Of a DNA stretch of 64,000 nucleotides, positions 1-11,110 are shown piece by piece (position 1 is the stretch's first letter; every line of letters starts with the position of its first letter). The position numbers and the translations under genes are program-made. The DNA lies in NCBI RefSeq assembly GCF_963678975.1, contig NC_089276.1:25775059-25839058 (forward strand), given 5' to 3'. The notes under the pieces were generated by a model. That model was not told where the DNA came from, made no database searches, and was given only the letters and a program-made list of their open reading frames with translations. The stretch comes from Dysidea avara. Lineage: Eukaryota; Porifera; Demospongiae; Dictyoceratida; Dysideidae.

Positions 1-364
1 GATGTAGTATTAACATTCTTTTCAACTTATACCTTCAAAAATTCAATTGTGTACTGATATCAATGTATCAAGTTTCCATGTGAATGATTGTAGAGACTGT
101 CATGCAATATGCACCAGTTTTAGTCTCAACTTTTACTATAACACTCTGATTTAACTTTGAAGTTAGTTGCGTTGACCCTTTCTTTAATCGATTGTTGATG
201 TATTTCACTTAAAGCTATAGATATGCATCAGTGTGCAATTGCTGTAGTGAATCTTTGTACAATGTAATTTCTATGGAACATTTCTATGATTCTATGATTT
301 TCAATTATAGAATCAAATTATGAGCTACATTGCTATTTTTATCATGATACAGCTGATGTATGGA
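1..364. other. AT-rich sequence, nothing recognised
   Basis: No coding region, repeat boundary or RNA gene could be supported here. It may be intergenic or intronic sequence of a gene lying outside the window. Confidence 0.4.
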
Positions 365-745
365 GTTTAAGCCAGTTACCTTAGGGCCAAAATTTATAGG
401 CCTTAATGTGTAGGTAGCTGCTTAATACATTTGCATAAGTGTACAGCAACAATTTAAAATTGGCCTTATTGGAGTGGTGGCCTTTCTATACAGGTGGCCA
501 CTTTCCACTCTATTCCATCAAATTTTTAATTTGACGAGTAAGACAATACATAGTGGTTTTAGAAGTGTACATTTTTCCAGCAAAGGCATTATTTATAGGT
601 TCAAACATATAAAGGTGGCCTTTAAGTGGCCATGCAGTAGTAGGCATTCCCTTTCAGAGTATGATTCAGAGTGATATACAGTGTAACATATCTTAGCAGC
701 TACCTTAAAGGCCACCTTTTTATAAGGGCCAACTTAAAATAGAAT
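365..745. mobile_element. Degraded MITE-like element
   Basis: The two ends are imperfect inverted copies of each other: both carry a GTAGCTGCT-containing block next to a GGCC-rich block (about 365-430 and 690-745). The interior repeats GTGGCC and GGCCAC motifs. No open frame of note is present. This is consistent with an old non-autonomous DNA transposon; the exact ends and the target duplication are not clear. Confidence 0.4.
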
Positions 746-1439
746 ATTTCTACTCTAATGCAACTATATGAAGCAGCTATCTAGGTATTAAGACCAAGAA
801 GCTTTGGATATCACTAAGACATGACATTTCGATTCCACTTTACATGTACATATGTATGAATAACTGTGCATGTCGTTTGCATCCATTATACACGCGTATA
901 AGATTGGAAACTATCATCATAATCTGTGGCCGAATATTATTGTACAGTAAGTAAAATTGAAAGAATACATTGGAATATCATTAGTTGTACAGTAAATCCC
1001 TTATAAATATAGCTACCTCTATAATAAGACCACCTCTATTTATAGGACACTGAACTTACAGCAAAAACATAATCAGTGATTCTTTTATTAGGCAGCCTTA
1101 TTATTGCTCCAACTTTCTTAGCTTTAAAAGTGGCTCTGTTAGTATGGTTTCAGTGTATTGAGCCCTTGTCAATACAAACCCTAACTATTTTAATGCATAA
1201 AATGATTTTTGACATACTAATATAAGGTAACTTGCAATTGGTATTGGAAATTACACTAAAAATACCATACAAACAGCAGTGATTACAAGGCTACACATTA
1301 ACACTTATAACTCATGATCTACTATTGGTCCCAACTTTAAACTCACAGTGGTGAATGATGGGTATTAGAGCAACATGTAAACCAAAAATATATTTAATCA
1401 AAGAATATATATTTTTGAAAATTAAGATCAAAGGAAAAA
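746..1439. other. AT-rich sequence with one possible transposon fragment
   Basis: Around 988-1045 a CAGTAAATCCCTTATAAA stretch followed by ACCTCTATAATAAGACC resembles one end of the pogo-type MITEs seen at 31119 and 41822. No partner end was found. Nothing else is recognised. Confidence 0.3.
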
Positions 1440-1960
1440 GCTACATTTTTGTGGTGTGACCTTTTCCTTTGAGCAATTATAAAACATTATATATCACCTG
1501 AAAGAGAATTTAATAAGCATTTCACAAATCTAAACCAGATGTTTCTACGTCAATCACAAACAAAGTTATGGCCATTTTATTGAAGACATGTAAGCAAAAT
1601 AAAATTTTCAGCAGAAACTTTGAGTGGTCATAACTTAAAGGGAGACTTATGAAATGAGCCAAATTTTGGTGTGAGAAAGTTTCTTGAAAGGGGCCACGTT
1701 TGTGCCAAATTTCATGAAAATTGAAAAGGGTCCGGATTTTTTTTGTTGATTTGGTATGGAATGACCCTAAAGTCTTTGAGCAGGCTGTAGGATCAGGTGT
1801 CCTACAGACCTTCAGCACTTGTGCTGTAAAATGGGCCAAATTGAATTTCAAGCTGTTGCTGTAATGAACAACTGGACATCACTACAACATACTGGGATTA
1901 GGGTTGTGACAACTAACCCTGCAGTGTTTCTTCACATGTATAGTAGTATAGCTGCAAGCA
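1440..1960. repeat. Dispersed repeat, upstream half (interrupted copy)
   Basis: The part from about 1830 to 1960 matches 63630-63760 closely (shared blocks include AACTGGACATCACTA and TTTCTTCACATGTATAG). The block AGGCTGTAGGATCAGGTG at about 1785 recurs at about 22187 (plus) and 11565-11615 (inverted), next to a CAGCACTTGTGCTGTAAA segment. So this is part of a repeat family and not a gene. The 109-codon minus-strand frame across 1522-1851 is judged fortuitous because it follows repeat sequence and has no family features. Confidence 0.65.
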
Positions 1961-1982
1961 TCCACATACTTTTTTAACTAGG

Positions 1983-2023
1983 CGCGCGCCCACAGCCGGC
2001 CGAAGGCCAGCTGTGGGCGCGCG
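1983..2023. repeat. GC-rich hairpin
   Basis: A 13-base arm (CGCGCGCCCACAG at 1983-1995) is perfectly inverted at 2011-2023, and the spacer itself can pair partly (CCGGCC against GGCC). It stands out sharply from the AT-rich surroundings and sits near the left edge of the inserted element, like the hairpins at 28676 and 44735. Confidence 0.9.
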
Positions 2024-2074
2024 TCTGGTTTACTGAAATTGTTTTTGTAAAATGTGTGTGTGCGTGCGTGCGTG

Positions 2075-2460
2075 CGTTCGTTAAATGGAAAAGCAGCTTT
2101 TACGTAAGAAGTAAAAGTTAAATGGAGTCTGTATAGTAAACTTCCGCACAGGTAAACTTTGCTCTGGGGCTGTTTCTTTTCGGCGGTGTGAAATACGGGT
2201 GTGGCGACTCTCCTCCGACTTCGTGAATTACCTTCCTTTCGGGTTTTACAGGAGTTTAACAACTGAAAAACAACTGTGCAGGCCTCGTAGACTACCAGGA
2301 ATAGCCTATCCCTTCGAGTTGGAAAGGGGGCGTATCCCTTAGGCTACATAGCTACGCGAACGAAAATGAAGAGCAGCTTTGAGGCTTTGTCGAGAGAATT
2401 TGTGGAAAAAAACTTTAGTCAAACTATAAAACAGTTTAGAAGATACGTCTGTGCGTAACG
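2075..2460 (+). repeat. Dispersed segment X, copy 1
   Basis: This segment is clearly homologous to 40530-40890 (plus) and to the reverse complement of 32606-32965. Shared landmarks include AAGCAGCTT, CCAGGAATAGC followed by TATCCCTT, and AAAATGAAGAGCAGCTTTG. This copy is more diverged from the two arm copies than they are from each other. It may be untranslated or promoter sequence of a retroelement. No protein is claimed. Confidence 0.8.
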
Positions 2461-2574
2461 TATTGATAAAAACGGTTTGTTTAACCATAGATTAGGCCCC
2501 TATTTGGTGCCTTTTTCGATGTAAGGGTTTTTCACCCAAACGCACAAAGCTACCGCAATGTTTCGATACCATCT

Positions 2575-2901
2575 GTGTATAGGCGTCATGAGATGCAGAA
2601 GAAGAGGGAGTATGGTGACCGTGTCCGTGAGGTTGAGTTTGCATCTTTTACTCCATTGGTGTTTGCCACAACTGGGGGCATGGGGAAGGAAGCCATCACA
2701 TTTTATCGCCGGCTTGCTGAGCTTCTTTCCAAACGTAGTACTTTATCGTACTGTAGTACTTTGTCGTGGATTCGCTGTACCCTGTCTTTCTCCCTGTTGA
2801 GGTCAGCGACGATGTGCATCCGTGGAAGCCGCTCCATCTCGTTTAGATCACCAGATGCTTCCCCGGTAATGGGCCTAACAAATGGCCCTAGGGACTTTTA
2901 G
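2575..2901 (+). pseudogene. C-terminal remnant of a reverse-transcriptase-bearing retroelement ORF
   Basis: The 108-codon frame contains the run EVEFASFTPLVFATTGGMG, then FYRRLAELL and WIRCTLSFSLLRSA. I recognise this as the conserved tail found after the reverse-transcriptase domain in a class of invertebrate retroelement proteins. No reverse-transcriptase motif, endonuclease or other domain is present here, so it is a 5'-truncated relic and not a working gene. A more decayed version of the same tail occurs in both arms of the giant inverted repeat (29342 and about 43970), and a non-coding continuation matches 10613-11110 on the minus strand. The family assignment is from memory. Confidence 0.65.
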
Positions 2902-2929
2902 ATGTCCCGATTTTCAGTTCTTGTCCAGC

Positions 2930-3000
2930 ACGTTTGCCTTTTGTGCTGGGGGTGGTAGGAAAGGGCATTACATCTAGCCCGGGAAAAAAAAAAAATTTTG
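2930..3000 (+). repeat. Retroelement 3' end with poly-A-like tract
   Basis: The stretch GTGCTGGGGGTGGTAGG, then CCCGGG and a run of A, is the reverse complement of 10620-10675 apart from a few differences. This fits the 3' end of the element whose ORF tail precedes it. Confidence 0.6.
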
Positions 3001-3604
3001 GTGATTATTAGTTTCTCATCCACCGCCCGCATCCTTCTTAAGCTACCGCATGGTAAGCCATTATTTACTCTGTGCATGTTCAGAAGAACACGTGATACCA
3101 AATTGTTATAAATTTTTGTTGATGAATGCTACAATGCGCTATATATCGCCAGGAGAACTATTGTTTCCTTAACAAATTGCTGCAGTGCCAGCTGCAATCG
3201 TGTTCTATCGACTTCATCAAAGCAGGCTTTCAGTTTACTGTCGAAAACAGTTGGCGATCACGAAAAGTAGACTCAGCTGGTGAAGGAAATGCTTGTAATA
3301 TGAAAGAAAGACAATTTGGACAAGGTCTGTACATCAGTGTGTTAATATTATAAAATAATGGTATAATGGTAATACCCTCCCGCCCGCATCATAACAATTA
3401 TATAAAAGCCTGGATGAGAAACTAATAATCACCAAATAGGGGCCTTATAATCTATATGGTTTAACAAGCACTTCCTTAGCAGTGCATAGCAACGTAATTG
3501 AACGAATTACGAAAATTTCATAAATTACGAAATACGAGAATTAGCCTATAATATTATTGTACAACCCTATTGTAAAATAGTAATACATAGTTGGTTAATT
3601 CATA
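3001..3604. other. Unassigned interior of the inserted segment
   Basis: The block GGTGATTATTAGTTTCTCATCC at 3000-3021 recurs inverted at about 3412-3435, so this stretch may be a nested element bounded by that inverted pair. The 75-codon frame 3126-3353 shows no recognisable features. Confidence 0.35.
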
Positions 3605-3607
3605 GTA

Positions 3608-3646
<39 letters not shown>
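3608..3646. repeat. (TA)n microsatellite
   Basis: About 19 uninterrupted TA units; a shorter tract lies at 3720-3739, at the right edge of the insertion. Confidence 0.95.
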
Positions 3647-3647
<1 letters not shown>

Positions 3648-3740
3648 TATCTTTGGTTAATTCCAGATGAATTAGCTAGCTGCATGGCGCCTGGTTTTTA
3701 GAGGTAGCACAACATCAACTTATATATATATATATATATT

Positions 3741-3966
3741 CTTTTGTTGTTTGTTTATGCACTCTTACTTTACATATATACAAACTGTTTCAGTGTAAAA
3801 TAGCCACTTAAATGGTGTCACTTTAGATTGCTATGCACACAGTCTACTAACTATTTGGTTGATTGTAATACATATGGTTTTGTTAGATTACGATAATCCC
3901 TGTTGCTAGCAGTACAATATGATATTGATATTGAAAGTGTTTTGTATCTTAATGTATAATATAATT
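3741..3966 (+). repeat. Dispersed repeat, downstream half
   Basis: It matches 63784-63990 nearly base for base, including the blocks ATGCACTCTTACTTTACATA and TTTGGTTGATTGTAATACAT. At 63.7 kb this half is contiguous with the sequence matching 1830-1960. No coding potential was found. Confidence 0.8.
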
Positions 3967-5722
3967 ATGGAAGCCACTAGTTGGTACGATGCAACATTGG
4001 GTTTTTTGTATTAGGAAATGAACTTGAATCTACCAAATATTTGTAATCGATTTACACAGATGTCATTGAAATTTAGATACAGCAGTTGAGATAACTGTTA
4101 TCAATAATGCACGCTTGTAAAATCTAGCAATGTATGATGGACATATATGTGTGTGTGTGAATCACTATTCATTATAAGAATCTGAAAGTGTAGTAGCTAG
4201 CTGTACTTACTTCACTGTTGCTATGAATTCTTACTGGTAAAACATCTATGGATTGTAAAAACTGTATGAAGAAATTTATTGTATGACTTTCAATACTTGT
4301 GTATAATACGTCACAAAAGATTTCAATTTAAAATGTGCATCTATATTGTGTCGGAAACTATGCTAGTGCTCATCTCAGCATCAATAAGCTCACCTTGTTA
4401 TAGTGGGCATGCATGCTAAGACAAACCGTGTTAATGAACTGATTTATATAGCAAGGGCATGATTTTGCATGGTTCATGTATGAAACTAGCCCTGTTGATG
4501 AATTCTTAGTGTAGAAGAGGAAACTATCATTTAATGCATATAGTTGCAGCACAATAAAATTGCACACATTTATAGCCAAATTGGTAAATGTAAACAAAGA
4601 GACACCAGTCTAGGTGTAACTCTATATGTACTATCACTGTACATACAGCTAATGACTGATGCAGTTGTGTTACCATCCATTGTACAAGAATACTACCTAA
4701 TGAAGAAACTGATCACTAGACTGGGTACCATCCTGTTGAATGAGGTTGAACTTGGAGTATAGCCCTAGAGCCTAGTTTCACTGATCTGGTGCTACAGATG
4801 TATAGACAGTCATATGACATTACAACACCTGTTAGAAGAATTGTAAGTATTCTACTTCCCTTTATGCTTCATGTTATTGATGTTGTTATTAATTTGTCAT
4901 ATTGTTGTTGTCTATTATCCTGTCCTTGATGTGTTTATACATTCACCATTGTAAGCAGTTGTTGAATCCTGTGAAGCTATATATAGCTTATTCCTTTTTT
5001 AGAGATTTTCTTATTGTTGATATCCTTGTGTTTACATTCCTGTGGATGTCATTGTTGAATTCTTCCTTGTGGTTCAATGTAAAACCACACTCTGTTGTGG
5101 TATATAGATCATATATATTTAGTATTCAATTGGCTTTTTGGACCACACAACATATCGTGTGTCATTTAGTATCAGACAATACTTTGTGTTGTTGTTTGAA
5201 ATCCCCATTTTCAGTTTGGTGGCTCTAATATAATTGTACTCTGGGGTGAGAATGTAGTGCTGTGTGCTGACATGTAGGAGGAAGTTTAATGATGGTTTAT
5301 TAGTTTATAAATACCCACTATAAGTAATTCATAAATAATGTTGCAGCTTATCAAGTCCTGTACTACAACAGAAACAGCTTTCTTATTTTAAAATGCTTGG
5401 CTTTATCTCCTGAAATGGAGTACTGTCAAACTTATGAATCATACATTCTTTATTGAATTGAAATGCTATATAACATTTCTATTAAATTGTGATATAAGCC
5501 ATGCATTAAATTGACAGCAATTAATAATAACTTAATCCTGAGCATCTATACTCAGCATGCTTTATAAGATATCAGTCTAAATCTGCAGTGTCTGTACCTA
5601 TGTTTTTACTGCCCTATATAAATGTAGTAGATACCACTAATGATGACAATATATCATTTTGTTGCATAAACCGTATGCACTTTTGCAGATGTCTCACTTA
5701 TGTTTCCTCTTTAACATACCTG
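3967..5722. other. AT-rich sequence, nothing recognised
   Basis: Short frames of 72 to 108 codons occur (for example 4902-5228 plus), but their composition is that of translated AT-rich DNA and none carries a recognisable motif. Confidence 0.4.
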
Positions 5723-5730
5723 CCGATAAC

Positions 5731-6242
5731 CAGTGTTGGGCAAGTTACTTTGTAAAAGTAACTAGTTACATATTACATATTACTTGCAACTGAACTATTT
5801 AGTTACAGTTACATATTACCCATAAAATAAAGTAACTGTAATAATATTACATATTATATTACTTTGTGTCCACAGCCTTAAGTTGTCACGTGTGAAACTA
5901 CCATGTTATCACGTGACATGATTGCGTTGTTGGACAATATGCAAATCTTGGTTATAAGTAAGAAGCTGGTGAATAAGCTTCATTCAGTAGGCCTCGTTAC
6001 TTCGTTGTGGCTAGGCGTTACTCAGAGGATAGCTAACCTGATTAGTTACTTCGTTACTTGTAGTAATAATATTACCATAGATCCTATTAGACTCGTTACA
6101 GTAACTATATTATTTAGGTAACGCGTTACATTTGTAAGTAAAGTAACTTGAGTTATATTACCTGTTTTTATAGCGTATTTCGTTATATTACTTTGTTACC
6201 ACAAAAGTAATAATATTACGTAACGCGTTACTCCTAACACTG
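5731..6242. mobile_element. hAT-like MITE with 8-bp target duplication
   Basis: The ends are CAGTGTTGGG and CCTAACACTG, flanked by CCGATAAC (5723-5730) and CTGATAAC (6243-6250), a 7-of-8 match expected of a hAT-type 8-bp duplication. The interior is a degenerate inverted series of GTTAC, GTAAC and AGTAAC motifs that can fold back. The 512-bp length and lack of a transposase frame make it non-autonomous. The superfamily is inferred from duplication length and end sequence. Confidence 0.75.
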
Positions 6243-6330
6243 CTGATAACATAAATCTTCTGAAAAGGAATAGATTTTGTAGAACCACAATTTTTCTTTC
6301 ACAGCAGCAACAGTTCTCTACCACAAAACA

Positions 6331-6373
6331 AACAAACAAACAAAAACAACAACAACAACAACAACAACAACAA
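6331..6373. repeat. (CAAA)n and (CAA)n microsatellite
   Basis: A run of CAAACAAA units passes into about ten CAA units. Confidence 0.9.
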
Positions 6374-6743
6374 ATGTTTACATTGTTTTGAATGTGATAC
6401 AACAGATCGTACTATACACTTATCCATTTATAGACATATAGTACAATATTAATCCACCCACCAAGCCATAAAATTCTTGTACATGTAGCTACACAACAAT
6501 AATAACTACTATCCAATGTCATTTAGAGCTAACACCTGTTAATCTGTATACAGTTACTGTATTCTATAGTTCACTCTATTGCATTTCTACCATATAAACT
6601 TCAGTGTAAAACTAAAATTGCATTGATATCTTGTCTTACAATATGATGGGTAATGATGTAATGGAACGTACATACATATACATGCATGTTAATTAAATGT
6701 GTGTATCTTCTAATTTTCAAACTAGCAGTTGCTACCAGAAGGT

Positions 6744-7190
6744 AGGGATGCGGCGATTATGCCAGCATAATTTCGGGCATAATAGGTATGTGTGGGAATC
6801 AGGAATTATGCTAGCATTTTTAGGTGATTATAAAGCTTTAACAGTAGGAAAATCTGCAGATTGCATAATTCCGTTAAAAAAATCGAGATACTCTAATAGA
6901 GCAGTCAGAAACTCTAATAGAACAGTCACCGAATATTATTTACTCTAATAAAGCAGTCACGTTGATATGAAATACTCTAATACAGCGACCAGCTAAAAAT
7001 TCAAGACTATTTGAAGCTTAAACATCAATGAAAATGGGCTGATACAGGAATAAACTGTCATTATTAGCCAATTATGGTGGCATAATTTTGGGAATAATGG
7101 GCAATTCTCAAAAGCATAATAGGTGATTTTTTGAGCACTGCTCAAAAGCATAATGCTCAATTTTTGTAGAATAATAGCCTCATCATGCCT
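6744..7190. mobile_element. 447-bp MITE with perfect 10-bp flanking repeat
   Basis: The element runs from AGGGATGCGGCGATTAT to ATAATAGCCTCATCATGCCT, which are imperfect inverted repeats. It is flanked on both sides by ACCAGAAGGT (6734-6743 and 7191-7200). The interior has several GCATAAT and ATAATGGGCAATT blocks and three copies of the dispersed TACTCTAATAGAGCAGTCA motif (6889-6959). There is no transposase. An 8-, 9- or 10-bp target duplication is possible, because the boundary can be read in more than one way. Confidence 0.75.
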
Positions 7191-7200
7191 ACCAGAAGGT

Positions 7201-9095
7201 CACTGGAGACCATGCACTGACTCCACCACATTGAGTAGATAGGCTTAATGTGTTTGGTATTCACTTATGTGCCATGCATCATTGTAACAGGATGACACTT
7301 GTGTGTCATGGGACCACAACTACTTAATAGACAGCTTGGGTAATGGTGAAACTGAGAGTTTGTAAGAACTTCTTAAACCAAGCTAGGACAAAACCTGGTT
7401 GATAATTGGTTGCTTATACTATCTACCATTCATTTTAGCTATTTTGTACAAATGCATGTGTGCTGGTCGGGTTCAGTATTTTTACCTATATTCATGAAGG
7501 TGCTTATGATAAAATCATAATAATGCAGGTATACAGTATATATATACTTACAAATTTAAATATCAGGAGGGAAATATCAAGGCTTTCAGATTTATGATTT
7601 CTCACAGATTAAATTACGAAATTTTGTGACTAATTTTCAGTTATCATTCAACTTCTGAAAATAGATACCTTTATCAATGGATCTAAGTAAAAAGAATTTT
7701 TTTTTTGCTATGAATGTAGACTGAGACCATGCAAAGTAGTGTCAACCTCCAGTTCAGACTAGTGGTTATTGACACATAAGCCCCTAATTTATGAAATCTA
7801 TAAGTACCACCCCAGGCATAAGACCTGGAGGGCTATAATATGATTCACTGCATTCTTCATAAAATAGATCACATCTTTTTGAGTTTGAATCACACTTGAT
7901 CCAACCCAGCCCGAACACACTTTAAGACCCACACAACCCTATTGACCCAGATAATCTGACCTATGTTTGTACATAATGTTTCTACTATCATGGGCTCACA
8001 CATTGTGATGATTAAACTAATAATCATATATTACATTGTTGTTTCCACTGTATACTTTAACCCATAGTCATTAGCTACAAGTGTTGTATATATTTCCTAT
8101 ATTAGGTTTCAGCAAAAGTTAGCATATAAAGCTTCTATGCAATTCGATATGTTTAATAGCTTTAATTTAAAAACATCAGTGAATACAGCATTTAAAATAT
8201 CATTGCACAACAAGTGTTCATGCAGATGGCCTTTATTAAGGCTTCTGCATGATGAGCTCATTTTTACATCAAGTTGGTAGCCCATTGAGATTACTGCTAG
8301 CAGATCAGCTACATGTTTGTGTACTTTGTTTCTTCATTGCTATATTTGCCAGCTAACTTCCAACGTAATGATACAATTATAATTTTACTTCATCTGTTTC
8401 TATTATACTGAACTAGCTAATCATTTCACTGTTAAACCATACCAGAAAAAGAAGTTTCAAAGATGCAGCCTTGTACAATTTCAGGATAGTAATCTATAGA
8501 GTGTAGCACTGTAACTATACACTTCACTTGTAGAGAATCCATTAAACAGTATATATACTGAATGTAATGAGTAATGTGTTAGCAGGAAAATCCCTATACA
8601 TGTAGTGTTGGCTCAATAGGATATGATTGTGTTACTGTACCACACTAGCAAGGTCATTACAGGTTTCTACATGTGTTCTGTAGTTTGATGAGTGTCCAAA
8701 GCGATTTGTCAATTTGGCATCAACTGGATGAGACTACTACTTATTGGGAACTCATCTCTACGAAGACTTGATGCTACACCAGCTGAACAGAGCCAGTCTT
8801 TACATGACAGATTAATGAGTGCTTGTCATGATGTAGCAACTTAGTAGCTATGTATATATGTTATGATCCATCACCCCATTATACGTCAAATTTACCAGTT
8901 GTATACTGTTATTCTGTAGTCATTAGCTTTTGTTCACACAATTATATTTTCACTTTATACCTTAAAAATACAAAATTGTATAATTACAGTAAATGTAAGC
9001 GAGTAAAATAGTATAAAATCACACAATAAAAAATCACTGGTCATGTATTCATCTGAAAATTAAAATGTTTTTAAAAACACACTTCTCGGTAGCTA
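7201..9095. other. AT-rich spacer downstream of gene A, nothing recognised
   Basis: No frame, RNA gene or repeat boundary could be supported. The 3' untranslated region of gene A (minus strand) should occupy its right end, from about 9095 down to roughly 9000. Confidence 0.4.
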
Positions 9096-10259
9096 TTAGT
9101 AATGGCACCACTTGTTATCAAAAGTAATTTTAGCTTTTGTTGGGGAAAAACTGTATGAACAGTGATGGGTGCTACCATGACATTGTCTTTCTTGTGGTGA
9201 TTCTTTTAATAACTGTGTAAGAATTTTCTGTAGACTGTCAGCATCATTTTTGATTCTCCTGGCTACACTGTTGACCGGATAATTTCTGGGTGAGAAGCAG
9301 TCCTTGGTTGCATTTATTAGAGACGCAAGTTGTTCATCAGCTTGTAAGCAGTCACTTGGTATACAATCGCATCCAGTGATGTTCAGCTATATACACAACA
9401 CAAAATGTTGGTAAACAATATATAGAATTACAATAAATACGAAACTTTTAAGCTAAAAGTATAGCTAGCTATATACATGCATTTTACATAGAACTAACAC
9501 TCACCAGATGATAAAGGCGAACAATATTGTGTTCAAGTTGGTCCTTAATGGAATGGAGTGAATGATGTATCTCTCTTTGTCCTGTTAGTCTTAGTTTCTC
9601 CAACTCCACCAACATCACTTCTGTGATATACCTTCGGTGAAGGATGAGGCCATTGTAGAACTTTTGTAACAGATCTTTTGTGACATTTTGTGATTCTGGA
9701 TAGTAGACCAAGTTGAGCTTGTAGCTATCATAACATTCTCCAAAACTCTGTAAAGTAAGTCAACATTCATGATAATGCATAATGATTATTTTAATTATGC
9801 TTTACTTAGCTATATATTTAGCTAACTTTACTTAGCTATTTAGCTATAATTATACAAACTTTACTTAGTTATTTAGCTAGATATGGTCGGAAACACGTGC
9901 ATGACGTGCATGTACATAATTATAGTAGCAGATGTCTGCATTGCATTCGCATTTACTTCTTTGTTGTCAGTTAAACTAATCAGGAAGTCTGTTTCCATCG
10001 TTAACTTGCTGATTCCAGCTTCCTTCTTACTTGGGCTTAGCCACTTGGTTAACACTTTTGTCACATTGCAGCCACAATTGACGGTACTGTTGTTCCCGCT
10101 GCCAACGCCGCTGCTAGAGTTAGCAGCGCTATCATTTCCAGAGCTCAGCTCAGCAAAGTTCGTATCGTTTGTTGGTGGCAACGGGGAGGAGCTGGCTTTC
10201 ATGCTAGCTAAAATGATCATGTATAGAAGAGTGTAGAATAATCCTTGCACTGGCGCCAT
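9096..10259 (-). CDS. Gene A: secreted, cysteine-bearing, helix-rich protein of a three-member family
   Basis: I do not recognise the family. There are three exons on the minus strand: 10259-9957 (101 codons), 9747-9505 (81 codons) and 9386-9096 (96 codons plus TAA), giving 278 residues. Introns are 209 and 118 bp, GT-AG, both phase 0. Residues 1 to about 23 form a signal peptide (hydrophobic run LLYMIILASM). Residues 24-60 are low-complexity, rich in S, N and G, with several N-glycosylation sequons. A conserved core begins with CGC (62-64) and KWLSP. Exon 2 begins SFGECY, then YYPESQ and LILHRR, and reads as two amphipathic helices ending LEHNIVRLYHL. Exon 3 has NITGCDCIPSDC, KDCFSP, NYPVNSVARRIKND and the terminal NKWCHY. 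Eight cysteines are shared with genes B and C; C251 and C258 are unique to this copy. A secreted ligand or effector is inferred. It is transcribed divergently from gene B. Confidence 0.85.
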
Positions 10260-10352
10260 TGCTGCTAACTATATATAGCTGTTGTTTGGTCAGAGATTGA
10301 CTTTGTTATGCTTTGATCAGTGAATTGCTTGCTCCTCCATTGCACAGCTAGC

Positions 10353-10360
10353 TATTTATA
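10353..10360 (-). promoter_or_regulatory. TATA box of gene A
   Basis: TATAAATA on the minus strand, about 94 bases upstream of the ATG at 10259. Genes B and C have the same octamer upstream of their starts, which supports the start choices and the first exons. Confidence 0.75.
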
Positions 10361-10407
10361 GAAGATTTCATCTTGCTGTCTTCACCGTGAGTGAAGTTAG
10401 ATCATAT

Positions 10408-10419
10408 GGGAAAATCCCC
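10408..10419. promoter_or_regulatory. NF-kappaB-like site upstream of gene A
   Basis: GGGAAAATCCCC. Read on the gene's strand it contains GGGATTTTCC, which satisfies the GGGRNWYYCC consensus exactly. It lies 47 bases upstream of the TATA box. Function is inference; a chance match is possible. Confidence 0.4.
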
Positions 10420-10612
10420 CTGTGCATGCCGACATATTGATTTGTGACGTACGATGATTTCGTAACACTGTTCTTCAGGATTTTCAGCAAAATAAGTCTA
10501 TAGCAGTTATACCATAGCTAGGTGCATACATTAGACACTGCATGCACAGTGATCTAACACGTCAGTATTAGCTATAGGGCGCCTGAGTGCTGGGCGAATA
10601 TGCATGCAGTTA

Positions 10613-11110
10613 TTACTTCTTTTTTTTTTTTCCCGGGCTGGATGCACTGCCCTTGCCTACCACCCCCAGCACATAGGAGCAAGTGCAGGGGCGGATCCAG
10701 AGTTTGGAAACAGGGGGGGCACCTTTCTGAAAAACAGTTGAAGACCAAAAAAACTCGCTGAAAACCAGTTGAAGACCAAAAAAAAAAAAAAAAAGGTCAC
10801 GACAATAATAGCTAGTTATCCTTACCAACTATATCACGTCTGTTATGTAAAATAAAATCCTATTTATAGCTTCATAAGTAAGCTACACTGCCTCATGAAC
10901 ATTGTGACTGCTTTATTAGAGTAATTGACTGCTCTATTAGAGTATCTCAATCTTGTATGCAATTTCTTGAAGGGGGGGGGGGCATTTGCCCCAAATGCCT
11001 CATCCTGGATCCGCCATTGAAGTGTGCTGGACAACTGAAAGGGGGACAACTAGAAGTCCCTAGGGCCAGCAATATGGCCCATTTCCGGGGAAGCATGGTT
11101 GGAACGATGA
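10613..11110 (-). pseudogene. 3' end fragment of a retroelement, split by a nested MITE
   Basis: On the minus strand the order is: a frame remnant beside CTTCCCCGGAAATGGGCC and GGCCCTAGGGACTT (matching 2858-2897), then a spacer, the nested element 10686-11019, GTGCTGGGGGTGGTAGG, CCCGGG and a run of A. This matches the 3' end of the element at 2600-3000 in the opposite orientation. It is a relic with no intact reading frame. Confidence 0.65.
10686..11019. mobile_element. MITE with GGCGGATCCAG ends and 5-bp target duplication AAGTG
   Basis: The ends are CAGGGGCGGATCCAG and CTGGATCCGCCATTG, directly flanked by AAGTG on both sides (10681-10685 and 11020-11024). Removing one AAGTG and the element restores a continuous retroelement fragment matching 2930-2960. 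The interior carries a run of G, a run of A and two copies of the dispersed motif TGACTGCTCTATTAGAGTA. There is no transposase. Confidence 0.85.

Larger units (their letters stand above)
1961..3720 (+). mobile_element. 1.76-kb inserted retroelement-derived segment
   Basis: Sequence left of 1960 and right of 3721 lies almost directly joined at 63760-63785, so the intervening segment is an insertion into an older repeat. Inside it, in order, are a GC-rich hairpin, a segment (about 2075-2460) homologous to parts of both arms of the giant inverted repeat, a reverse-transcriptase-element ORF tail (2575-2901) and a poly-A-like tract near 2985. The left boundary is uncertain by about 20 bases because it lies in low-complexity sequence. 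No autonomous enzyme is encoded. The same hairpin-plus-tail composition appears at the ends of the giant inverted repeat. Confidence 0.65.

Noticed and set aside
1522..1851. 109-codon minus-strand frame
   Set aside because: It follows dispersed repeat sequence also found elsewhere in the window and has no recognisable motif.
9883..10236. 117-codon plus-strand frame opposite gene A exon 1
   Set aside because: It is antisense to a well-supported exon with homologues in genes B and C, and has no family features.
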